Of a DNA stretch of 5,440 nt, positions 1-5,440 are shown piece after piece. The translations under genes and the position numbers were made by a program. Numbering within the stretch: position 1 is the stretch's first letter; every line of letters starts with the position of its first letter. The stretch comes from Microbacteriaceae bacterium (GTDB lineage: Bacteria > Actinomycetota > Actinomycetes > Actinomycetales > Microbacteriaceae): NCBI GenBank assembly GCA_024642605.1, contig JAHEAT010000017.1, forward strand, positions 2,934 through 8,373, read 5' to 3'. Below the pieces are notes generated by a model. That model saw nothing but the letters and a program-made list of their open reading frames with translations, made no database searches and was not told where the DNA came from.

Positions 1-1289
1 GCGGCGGGAACCGAATAACCCATGGTTCCGGCACCACCTGAGTTGAGCCAGGAGTTTGGGCGCTCATACTTGATGAACTGCGCCGACCACATCTGGTGCT
101 GACCGACTCCGGCAGCGAAAATCGCCTCAGGGCCACTGAGCTCACCGATGCGCTGAATCACATGCTGGGGTGAAAGCTTGCCGTCGGTTGGCTCGGAGTA
201 TCCCAGTGGATAACGCTCGCGAAGGCCGTTGACGAACTGCCACCACTCGCTGTAGTCGGGCTTCTTGCCCTTCAGCTGCGATGCCAGTTCGGCGTTTAGC
301 TCAGTGATTACTTCTTTAGCGTCGCCAACGATAGGCACGTCGGCGAAACGAATCTTGCCGATTTCGGCAGGGTCGATGTCAACGTGAATTACCTTGGCGC
401 CGGGTGCGAAAGACTTTGCATCCCCCGTTACGCGGTCATCAAAACGCGCGCCTAGTGTGATTAGCAAGTCCGCCTTTTGAAGTGCAGTGACGGCTGGGAC
501 GGTTCCGTGCATACCCGGCATTCCGAGGTGCTGTGGGTGCGAATCAGGAAAAGCGCCGCGGGCCATCAGTGTGGTGGTTAGTGGGGCTCCGATGGTCTCA
601 GCAAGGGCCAGAAGTTCCTTGTGAGCACCAGCGCGAATAACGCCACCGCCAACATAAAGAACCGGCTTCTTGCTTTCGAGAATCATGGATGCTGCAGCCT
701 GGATCTGCTTGCCGTGAGGTTTGGTCACTGGCTTGTAGCCAGGCAGGTCAACCTTTGGCGGCCAGACGAACTCAGCAGTCTTCACCTGAGCGTCTTTGGT
801 CACGTCAACAAGAACCGGGCCAGGTCGACCGGTGGTGGCGATCTGAACCGCCGATGCGATTGCACTCGGAATGTCCTCAGCGCGACTTACCAAGAACGAG
901 TGCTTGGTGATCGGCATGGTGATTCCGACAATGTCGGCTTCTTGGAATGCGTCGGTGCCGATGAGTTGCGAGCCAACCTGTCCGGTGATGGCCAGTAGCG
1001 GCACAGAATCCATGTGAGCATCGGCGATGGCTGTGACCAGGTTGGTAGCACCTGGGCCAGAGGTTGCGATGCAAACACCGAGCTTGCCCGTTGCCGAGGC
1101 ATAGCCCTCGGCCGCGTGACCTGCACCCTGCTCGTGGCGAACCAGAATGTGGCGAATCTTTTTCGAGTCCATCAGCGGGTCATAGGTCGGCAGAATCGCA
1201 CCACCGGGCAGACCGAAAATGGTGTCGATACCGAGCATTTCCAAGCTGCGAATGATCGCTTGGGCTCCGGTAAGAACCTCATTAGTCAT
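1..1289 (-). CDS. ilvB: Acetolactate synthase large subunit, partial (C-terminus beyond left edge)
   Basis: Thiamine-diphosphate enzyme that condenses two pyruvates to 2-acetolactate, or pyruvate with 2-ketobutyrate to 2-aceto-2-hydroxybutyrate, the first common step of valine, leucine and isoleucine synthesis in the cytoplasm. About 429 codons are present of roughly 600 usual for the family. Visible motifs: GLPGGAILP at residues 27-34, the catalytic Glu53 in [23 protein letters not shown] at 77-84, [17 protein letters not shown] from 103, the FAD-domain signature [10 protein letters not shown] at 280-289, then [11 protein letters not shown] and, near the edge, GVGQHQMW and [10 protein letters not shown], which open the ThDP-binding domain. 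The Mg/ThDP GDG motif lies outside the window. The ATG at 1289 is chosen because a GAGGA lies 9 nt upstream and the family N-terminus ([12 protein letters not shown]) follows directly. It lies 47 nt after ilvD on the same strand, so it is probably co-transcribed. A regulatory-subunit gene (ilvN) would be expected next, but is not visible. Confidence 0.96.
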   Translation of the reverse strand, partial: MTNEVLTGAQAIIRSLEMLGIDTIFGLPGGAILPTYDPLMDSKKIRHILVRHEQGAGHAAEGYASATGKLGVCIATSGPGATNLVTAIADAHMDSVPLLAITGQVGSQLIGTDAFQEADIVGITMPITKHSFLVSRAEDIPSAIASAVQIATTGRPGPVLVDVTKDAQVKTAEFVWPPKVDLPGYKPVTKPHGKQIQAAASMILESKKPVLYVGGGVIRAGAHKELLALAETIGAPLTTTLMARGAFPDSHPQHLGMPGMHGTVPAVTALQKADLLITLGARFDDRVTGDAKSFAPGAKVIHVDIDPAEIGKIRFADVPIVGDAKEVITELNAELASQLKGKKPDYSEWWQFVNGLRERYPLGYSEPTDGKLSPQHVIQRIGELSGPEAIFAAGVGQHQMWSAQFIKYERPNSWLNSGGAGTMGYSVPA

Positions 1290-1298
1290 TTGAGTACA

Positions 1299-1303
1299 TC
1301 CTC
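1299..1303 (-). promoter_or_regulatory. Shine-Dalgarno site of ilvB
   Basis: On the minus strand GAGGA ends 9 nt before the ATG at 1289. It is one of only two clear ribosome binding sites in the window; ilvD, corA and crtB lack one. An ATG overlapping this site (1299-1297) would encode only five residues before a stop and is too close to the site to use it, so the 1289 ATG is the likely start. Confidence 0.7.
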
Positions 1304-1317
1304 GTTAGGGTAATAAA

Positions 1318-1330
1318 CCAAAAGTTTTGG
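1318..1330. repeat. Perfect 13-bp dyad CCAAAA-G-TTTTGG in the ilvD-ilvB gap
   Basis: The 47-nt gap between the ilvD stop and the ilvB start carries the perfect inverted repeat CCAAAA/TTTTGG around one central base. As RNA it could form only a 5-bp stem with a 3-nt loop, three of the pairs being A-U. It is followed on the minus strand by TTTATTACCC rather than a real U-run. It is therefore a poor terminator. It could be a protein-binding site, a weak processing hairpin between the two genes, or chance. No known operator consensus was recognised. Confidence 0.35.
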
Positions 1331-1336
1331 AACGAA

Positions 1337-3028
1337 TTAACCGCAGTACGCGCCTTCGGATGCCGAGTGCACGAGCTTCGAATACTTCGCGAGAACACCG
1401 CGCGTGTAGCGTGGCGGCAGTGGAGCCCATTCTGCTTTTCGGGCTTCCAACTCTTCTGGCTCAACGAGTAGTTCGAGCGAACGAGCTGCGATGTCAACTC
1501 GAATCAAGTCTCCATCGCGCACCAGAGCAATTGGCCCACCATCGGTGGCTTCTGGTGCAATGTGGCCGATGCACAGGCCGGTTGTGCCGCCTGAGAATCT
1601 TCCGTCAGTCAATAGTAGAACATCCTTGCCCAAACCGGCACCCTTAATCGCTCCGGTGATGGCGAGCATCTCGCGCATCCCTGGGCCGCCCTTCGGACCT
1701 TCGTAGCGGATGACTACAACGTCTCCGGCTCCAATCTTGCCTTCGCTTAGTGCTTCCATGGCGGCTGCTTCGCGTTCGAAGACACGAGCAGGTCCGGTGA
1801 AGTGTTCCAGGTCAAATCCAGCGGTTTTCACAACGGCACCTTCTGGGGCGAGGGTTCCCTTCAGGATGTTGATGCCACCGGTCTTGTGAATCGGGTTGTT
1901 CAGCGCACGGATGATCTTGCCATCTGGGTCTGGCGGATTGATGCCGGCTAGGTTCTCTGCAACGGTCTTGCCGGTAACGGTAAGCGCGTCACCGTGAATC
2001 AGACCCGCGTCGAGCAGGGCCTTCATCAGAACCGGCACACCGCCAACGCGGTCGACGTCATTCATTACGTAGCGACCGAACGGCTTAAGGTCGCCGAGGT
2101 GGGGCACCTTGTCGGCGATGCGGTTGAAATCGTCGAGACTTAGGTCGACCTCTGCCTCGCGTGCAATTGCCAGAAGGTGCAGAACGGCGTTGGTGGACCC
2201 ACCGAAGGCCATAGTCACTGCGATTGCGTTTTCGAAAGCCTTCTTGGTCAAGATCTGTCGAGCGGTAATGCCCTGAGCGATGAGGTTGACTACTGCCTCA
2301 CCCGAGCGGTGCGCCCAGGTGTCGCGGCGACGATCGGCCGAAGGAGGCGAGGCCGAACCTGGCAGGCTCATACCGAGCGCTTCGGCTGCCGAAGCCATGG
2401 TGTTTGCGGTGTACATGCCGCCGCAGGCACCTTCGCCTGGGCAGATCGCACGTTCGATGCGGTCTAGGTCTTCGAGCGACATTTTGCCTGCCTTGCAGGC
2501 ACCAACGGCTTCGAACGCGTCGATGATGGTGACTTCTTTTTCGGTGCCGTCGGTCAACTTGACCCAACCCGGAGCGATGGAACCTGCATACAAGAACACG
2601 GATGCGAGGTCGAGGCGAGCCGCAGCCATCAACATGCCAGGCAGTGACTTGTCACAACCGGCGAGAAGCACCGAGCCATCGAGGCGTTCTGCCTGCATCA
2701 CGGTTTCAACCGAGTCAGCGATTACCTCGCGAGAAACCAGCGAGAAGTGCATGCCTTCGTGGCCCATCGAGATGCCGTCTGAAACCGAAATGGTGCCGAA
2801 CTCGAGCGGATAACCTTTGGCTGCGTGCACGCCCTGCTTTGCCGCATCCGCCAGTCGATCGAGCGAAAGGTTGCACGGGGTCACTTCGTTCCAAGATGAG
2901 GCGACACCGATCTGGGGCTTCTCCCAGTCTTCATCCCCCATTCCAACTGCTCGGAGCATGCCGCGCGCTGCGGCGCGTTCGATGCCGTCGGTTACGACGT
3001 GACTACGGGGTTTCATGTTGCTGGGCAT
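1337..3028 (-). CDS. ilvD: Dihydroxy-acid dehydratase
   Basis: Iron-sulfur enzyme of the IlvD/Edd family that dehydrates 2,3-dihydroxyisovalerate and 2,3-dihydroxy-3-methylvalerate to the 2-keto acids preceding valine/leucine and isoleucine. At 563 residues it is full length for the family. Landmarks: [10 protein letters not shown] with Cys52, [13 protein letters not shown] with Asp84, GCDKSLPGM with Cys125, Asp126 and Lys127, [14 protein letters not shown] with Cys202, [11 protein letters not shown] with Glu443, and [21 protein letters not shown] with Ser479. By family knowledge Cys52, Cys125 and Cys202 should hold a [2Fe-2S] cluster, Asp84, Asp126, carbamylated Lys127 and Glu443 the Mg2+ site, and Ser479 should be the catalytic base. 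No expected residue is missing. The start is uncertain: the ATG at 3028 and a second in-frame ATG at 3016 (Met5) both lack a Shine-Dalgarno site. The 3028 start is preferred because a -10-like hexamer is suitably placed for leaderless translation. Transcribed towards ilvB and divergently from corA. Confidence 0.97.
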   Translation of the reverse strand: MPSNMKPRSHVVTDGIERAAARGMLRAVGMGDEDWEKPQIGVASSWNEVTPCNLSLDRLADAAKQGVHAAKGYPLEFGTISVSDGISMGHEGMHFSLVSREVIADSVETVMQAERLDGSVLLAGCDKSLPGMLMAAARLDLASVFLYAGSIAPGWVKLTDGTEKEVTIIDAFEAVGACKAGKMSLEDLDRIERAICPGEGACGGMYTANTMASAAEALGMSLPGSASPPSADRRRDTWAHRSGEAVVNLIAQGITARQILTKKAFENAIAVTMAFGGSTNAVLHLLAIAREAEVDLSLDDFNRIADKVPHLGDLKPFGRYVMNDVDRVGGVPVLMKALLDAGLIHGDALTVTGKTVAENLAGINPPDPDGKIIRALNNPIHKTGGINILKGTLAPEGAVVKTAGFDLEHFTGPARVFEREAAAMEALSEGKIGAGDVVVIRYEGPKGGPGMREMLAITGAIKGAGLGKDVLLLTDGRFSGGTTGLCIGHIAPEATDGGPIALVRDGDLIRVDIAARSLELLVEPEELEARKAEWAPLPPRYTRGVLAKYSKLVHSASEGAYCG

Positions 3029-3045
3029 ACGGTCAAGTCTAGTAT
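3018..3045 (+). promoter_or_regulatory. Putative promoter of corA-crtB-crtI
   Basis: A -35-like TTGCTG (3018-3023, three of six matches to TTGACA) is followed after 16 nt by TAGTAT (3040-3045, four of six matches to TATAAT, and TANNNT). Six nt then lead to the ATG at 3052, so the transcript would begin at the A of the start codon. The -35 lies inside the first codons of ilvD on the other strand. This is prediction from spacing and hexamer match only. Confidence 0.42.
3036..3041 (-). promoter_or_regulatory. Putative -10 element of ilvD
   Basis: Minus-strand TAGACT fits the actinobacterial TANNNT pattern and matches TATAAT at four of six positions. Seven nt separate it from the ATG at 3028, so transcription would begin at or beside the start codon, giving a leaderless mRNA, in agreement with the missing Shine-Dalgarno site. 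The -35 region, which would lie inside the first codons of corA, is weak. Two base pairs (3040-3041) are shared with the opposed corA -10 element. Confidence 0.4.
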
Positions 3046-3051
3046 TTGAGC

Positions 3052-4020
3052 ATGGGAACTAGCAGGCACTACGTGGGCGGAACGCTCACCGACCGAGACT
3101 TCGATCTCGAGCTAGTTTCAGATTTTTCGAAGAAGAAGCATTCGGTTTGGTTTGACCTAGTGGACCCAACCCAGTCAGACATCGAAAAACTGGCAGAGGA
3201 ACTCGACCTGCACGAACTTGCCGTTGAAGACTCAATTAAGGGTCGCCAGCGACCAAAACTCGATTATTACGAGTCGCACCTCTACATCACTCTCTATCAA
3301 GCCAAGTTCGATCGCGAAGCCGGCGAAGTTGCGCTCTCTGAAATCAGTATCTTCGTTACGAAATACGCGGTAGTCACCGTGCGCAGAGGGGCTGGTTTCG
3401 ACATGGCAGCCGTCGAGAAGCGCTGGGATGACTCATCCGAGCTTGCCGTCTACGGCACGGCTTTCTTGCTGTGGGGCATCCTTGATGTCGTTGTTGACGG
3501 CTATTTCGACATAGTGCAACCCCTTGACGAAGAACTCGAGTTACTCGAAGACATCATGTTCGCGCCGGCACGCTCAGACAACTTGATTCAACGCCGGTCT
3601 TACCGACTGAGAAAAGCACTCGTTCAGCTTCGTCGAGTAGCGGTGCCGATTCGTGAAGTCATCAACCCACTGCTCAAGCACAACGGTGACATCCTGCACA
3701 ACGACATGATGCCTTACTACCAAGACCTTTATGACCACACGATGCGGGTTGCAGATTGGACGGAATCGCTGCGTGACCTCGTGACCACATTGCTTGAGAC
3801 GCACCTGACGATTCAGGGAAACCGACTGAACCAGATCATGAAACAAGTGACTTCGTGGGCAGCAATCATCGCGGTGCCGACAGCCATCACAGGTTTTTAC
3901 GGCCAGAACATCCCGTATCCGGGCTATGACCAACCTTGGGGTTTCTGGGTCTCTACGTTGTCAATATTCGCTATTTCGGGGCTCTTGTTCTGGGTCTTCA
4001 AGAAACGTGATTGGCTGTAA
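3052..4020 (+). CDS. corA: CorA-family divalent cation transporter, GQN variant
   Basis: Predicted inner-membrane Mg2+/Co2+ channel of the CorA (MIT) superfamily, 322 residues, a normal length. The N-terminal cytoplasmic alpha/beta domain spans about residues 1-150 (WFDLVDPT at 33-40, [15 protein letters not shown] at 56-70), followed by a long charged helical stalk (about 155-265). Two membrane helices close the protein: TM1 at about 265-284 and TM2 at about 297-315, with a basic tail KKRDWL. The loop after TM1 reads YGQNIPYPG, so the family's YGMN filter motif is GQN here (3901-3909). The family's pentameric assembly is assumed. A TTG two codons upstream (3046) is in frame, but ATG 3052 is preferred for codon type and because it sits where a leaderless transcript would begin; there is no Shine-Dalgarno site. 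It heads a probable operon with crtB, 9 nt downstream. Real substrate (Mg2+, Co2+, Ni2+ or Zn2+, uptake or efflux) cannot be read from sequence. Confidence 0.92.
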   Translation: MGTSRHYVGGTLTDRDFDLELVSDFSKKKHSVWFDLVDPTQSDIEKLAEELDLHELAVEDSIKGRQRPKLDYYESHLYITLYQAKFDREAGEVALSEISIFVTKYAVVTVRRGAGFDMAAVEKRWDDSSELAVYGTAFLLWGILDVVVDGYFDIVQPLDEELELLEDIMFAPARSDNLIQRRSYRLRKALVQLRRVAVPIREVINPLLKHNGDILHNDMMPYYQDLYDHTMRVADWTESLRDLVTTLLETHLTIQGNRLNQIMKQVTSWAAIIAVPTAITGFYGQNIPYPGYDQPWGFWVSTLSIFAISGLLFWVFKKRDWL

Positions 4021-4023
4021 ATT
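3995..4023 (+). promoter_or_regulatory. Possible internal promoter of crtB
   Basis: TAAATT (4018-4023) overlaps the corA stop codon, fits TANNNT and matches TATAAT at four of six positions. A -35-like TCTTCA (3995-4000, three of six) lies 17 nt before it. The six nt CAAATC then lead to the GTG at 4030, the same spacing as proposed for corA. It would give crtB a leaderless transcript in addition to read-through from corA. The hexamers are weak and partly forced by the coding sequence. Confidence 0.28.
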
Positions 4024-4029
4024 CAAATC

Positions 4030-4926
4030 GTGAAGCCAATAGACACCACCAAGATGCCAACCGGGCTTGACCTCTATTTGAAGGCAGCCGAGAGTTCGGC
4101 ATCCGTGGTGATTCGCAACTATTCGACCTCGTTCGGGCTCGCCGCCAAGTTGCTTGCCCAACCAATTCGCCAGCACGTCGAGAACATCTACGCCCTGGTG
4201 CGAGTTGCCGATGAAATAGTGGATGGCGCTGCCGAAGAGGCTCGCACGGCAGGCGGTACTGTTGCACCTGCGAAGTCGCTTGACGAGTTAGAGTCTGAGA
4301 CCTACCGCGCGCTATCCGAGCAGTTCAGCACCAACCTGGTAGTGCACGCATTCGCCCATACGTCGAATGTCACGGGCTTCGGACGAGAGTTGATCGAACC
4401 GTTTTTTGCTTCGATGCGCATGGATCTGACCGAAGTGGAACACGATCAAGAGAGCTTCGAACGCTATGTCTATGGTTCGGCTGAGGTGGTTGGGTTGATG
4501 TGCCTTCAGGCGTTTCTGGTTGGTAAAACCTACTCCAATAGCGACAAAGAGCAAATGGTGGCAGGCGCTAGAGCACTCGGAGCAGCGTTTCAAAAGGTCA
4601 ACTTTTTGCGTGATTTGAGCGCTGACGCAGACAAACTCGGTCGGGCGTACTTTCCAGGAATCGTGCCGGATGAACTCACCGAGAAGCAAAAACGCGAGTT
4701 GGTTGCCGACATCGAGAATGACCTGAAAATTTCGGCTCGCGCTATGCCGCTCTTGCCGCGTGAAGCAAGACGGGCGGTTGCTGCGGCTCACCTGCTTTTC
4801 GAAGAACTAAACGTTCGAATCGGGAACACTCCGGCCGCGAAGGTGATTACCACTCGTATCAGCGTGCCGAACACTCGCAAGGCACTCATCTTTTTTAAAG
4901 CTCTGATCGGAGTGCTACCCAAATGA
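4030..4926 (+). CDS. crtB: 15-cis-phytoene synthase
   Basis: Condenses two geranylgeranyl diphosphates through prephytoene diphosphate to 15-cis-phytoene, the first committed step of C40 carotenoid synthesis; a soluble or membrane-associated trans-isoprenyl synthase of the squalene/phytoene synthase fold. Both Mg2+-diphosphate motifs are intact: ADEIVD with Asp61 and Asp65 (after YALVR at 54-58), and NFLRDLSAD with Asp195 and Asp199. The two family signatures are seen around YVYGSAEVVGLMCLQ (from 146) and ALGAAFQKVNFLRDL (from 182), the latter continuing to RAYFP at 205-209. At 298 residues it is of usual length. The start is GTG at 4030; ATG at 4054 (Met9) is the alternative. Neither has a Shine-Dalgarno site, so translation may depend on coupling to corA 9 nt upstream or on a leaderless message. 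Squalene synthase is an alternative family member, but the crtI neighbour argues strongly for phytoene. No geranylgeranyl diphosphate synthase gene (crtE) is present in the window. Confidence 0.95.
   Translation: MKPIDTTKMPTGLDLYLKAAESSASVVIRNYSTSFGLAAKLLAQPIRQHVENIYALVRVADEIVDGAAEEARTAGGTVAPAKSLDELESETYRALSEQFSTNLVVHAFAHTSNVTGFGRELIEPFFASMRMDLTEVEHDQESFERYVYGSAEVVGLMCLQAFLVGKTYSNSDKEQMVAGARALGAAFQKVNFLRDLSADADKLGRAYFPGIVPDELTEKQKRELVADIENDLKISARAMPLLPREARRAVAAAHLLFEELNVRIGNTPAAKVITTRISVPNTRKALIFFKALIGVLPK
4909..4912 (+). promoter_or_regulatory. Shine-Dalgarno site of crtI within crtB
   Basis: GGAG in the last codons of crtB lies 10 nt before the crtI ATG at 4923. With the ATGA overlap of stop and start it suggests translational coupling of the two carotenoid enzymes. 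Confidence 0.55.
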
Positions 4927-5440
4927 CCCAAAAGCGCGCAGTAGTTATCGGTGGAGGCATCGGAGGTTTGGCTACTGCTGGGCTTCTGGCCAAGGCCGGC
5001 ATGCAGGTTACCCTGCTCGAAGCCCGCGAACGTGTGGGCGGCCGCGCCTACATATGGGAAAAAGATGGCTTCAAGTTCGACATGGGTCCTTCTTGGTATC
5101 TCATGCCAGACGCCTTCGACCAATTCTTCAAATTGATGGGCACTACCGCAGACGCTGAACTCCAACTAAAGCGTCTCGACCCGATGTATTTGACTCTCAA
5201 CGAAGGCTTTGACGAAGTTCTGTCGGTGAGCGATGACCTCGAGAGCAATAAAAAACTGTTTGACAAGATCGAACCAGGTGCCGGAAAACGTCTGCAAGAC
5301 TACGTCGACTCGGCCGAAGATGCCTACAAACTGTCGATCAAACACTTTCTTTATACCAACTTCGATGACGCCAGATCTTTCGTGCACCCCGAGGTCATCG
5401 CGCGTGCGGGCCGTTTCATCAAGCACCTTCTGACTCCGTT
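4923..5440 (+). CDS. crtI: Phytoene desaturase, partial (C-terminus beyond right edge)
   Basis: FAD-dependent CrtI-type desaturase that converts phytoene stepwise towards lycopene, acting at the membrane where its hydrophobic substrate resides. About 172 codons are visible of some 490-550 usual for the family. The N-terminal Rossmann motif is intact: VVIGGGIGGLATAGLLAKAG (residues 7-26) with Gly10, Gly12 and Gly15, and Glu33 at the end of the second strand to bind the FAD ribose. ERVGGRAY at 36-43 and FDMGPSWYLMPDAF at 52-65 are characteristic of CrtI-type enzymes. The ATG at 4923 overlaps the crtB stop (ATGA) and has GGAG 10 nt upstream, and the flavin motif begins directly after it. The number of desaturation steps, and so the product, cannot be told from this part. 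Related amine-oxidase-like carotenoid enzymes (ketolase, isomerase) are less likely given its place right after crtB. Confidence 0.94.
   Translation, partial: MTQKRAVVIGGGIGGLATAGLLAKAGMQVTLLEARERVGGRAYIWEKDGFKFDMGPSWYLMPDAFDQFFKLMGTTADAELQLKRLDPMYLTLNEGFDEVLSVSDDLESNKKLFDKIEPGAGKRLQDYVDSAEDAYKLSIKHFLYTNFDDARSFVHPEVIARAGRFIKHLLTP

Noticed and set aside
621..998. 125-codon plus-strand open frame opposite ilvB
   Set aside because: Antisense to conserved acetolactate synthase sequence, with no family resemblance. Other plus-strand frames at 1014-1313 and 1327-1647 were dismissed for the same reason.
1318..1330. Dyad as a rho-independent terminator after ilvD
   Set aside because: The stem is only 5 bp with three A-U pairs and lacks a following U-run, and ilvB follows on the same strand with its own ribosome binding site.
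1282..1497. Minus-strand 71-codon frame bridging the end of ilvD and the start of ilvB, as a possible ilv leader or attenuator peptide
   Set aside because: Most of it overlaps the ilvD C-terminus in another frame, and it shows no run of Ile, Val or Leu codons. The short five-codon version starting at 1299 overlaps the ribosome binding site. No attenuator stem-loops with a U-run are seen.
2280..2813. 177-codon plus-strand open frame opposite ilvD
   Set aside because: It lies wholly antisense to a well-conserved dihydroxy-acid dehydratase, has low-complexity Arg/Ser/Ala-rich content and no recognisable domain. It is explained by the codon bias of the opposite strand.
3046..4020. TTG at 3046 as the corA start
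   Set aside because: TTG is a rarer start, there is no Shine-Dalgarno site in front of it, and an ATG follows after one codon at the position expected for a leaderless message. It cannot be fully excluded.
4312..4791. 159-codon minus-strand open frame opposite crtB
   Set aside because: It lies entirely within the crtB coding region, including its second catalytic Asp motif, and its translation shows no recognisable family or domain.
1..5440. Mobile elements, tRNA or rRNA genes, CRISPR arrays, defence or toxin genes
   Set aside because: Nearly every base lies in five conserved housekeeping or pigment genes. The three gaps (47, 23 and 9 nt) are too short for such elements, and no repeat array or insertion-sequence end was seen by eye.

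Overview
The window looks like an ordinary chromosomal segment of an actinobacterium, most likely in the Microbacteriaceae. The evidence is the protein sequences: the acetolactate synthase has actinobacterial-type motifs ([26 protein letters not shown]), the dihydroxy-acid dehydratase is of the actinobacterial type, and a CorA-family transporter sits beside carotenoid genes. G+C is in the mid-50s by hand counts of a few lines. That is low for the family and would fit a small-genome aquatic lineage such as the Rhodoluna/Aquiluna group, but this taxonomic placement is an inference.

Layout: two gene blocks diverge from a gap of 23 bp (3029-3051). The minus-strand block is branched-chain amino acid synthesis: ilvD (1337-3028), then, 47 nt further, ilvB (1289 to the left edge, C-terminal part missing). 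The plus-strand block is corA (3052-4020), crtB (4030-4926) and crtI (4923 to the right edge, C-terminal part missing). crtB follows corA by 9 nt and crtI overlaps crtB by 4 nt (ATGA), so the three look co-transcribed. All of the window is coding except 1290-1336, 3029-3051 and 4021-4029; no RNA gene, mobile element, CRISPR array or strong terminator was seen.

Function: IlvB makes acetolactate or acetohydroxybutyrate, and IlvD later in the same pathway dehydrates the dihydroxy acids to the 2-keto acids that precede valine and isoleucine. CrtB joins two geranylgeranyl diphosphates to phytoene and CrtI desaturates phytoene towards lycopene. CorA is a predicted divalent-cation channel carrying GQN in place of the usual GMN.

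The least ordinary features are regulatory. The ilvD/corA gap holds two opposed -10-like hexamers that share two base pairs, each placed so that transcription would begin at or next to the start codon, which predicts a compact bidirectional promoter giving leaderless mRNAs. crtB may have a similar leaderless promoter overlapping the corA stop codon. I found no convincing undescribed biological system.
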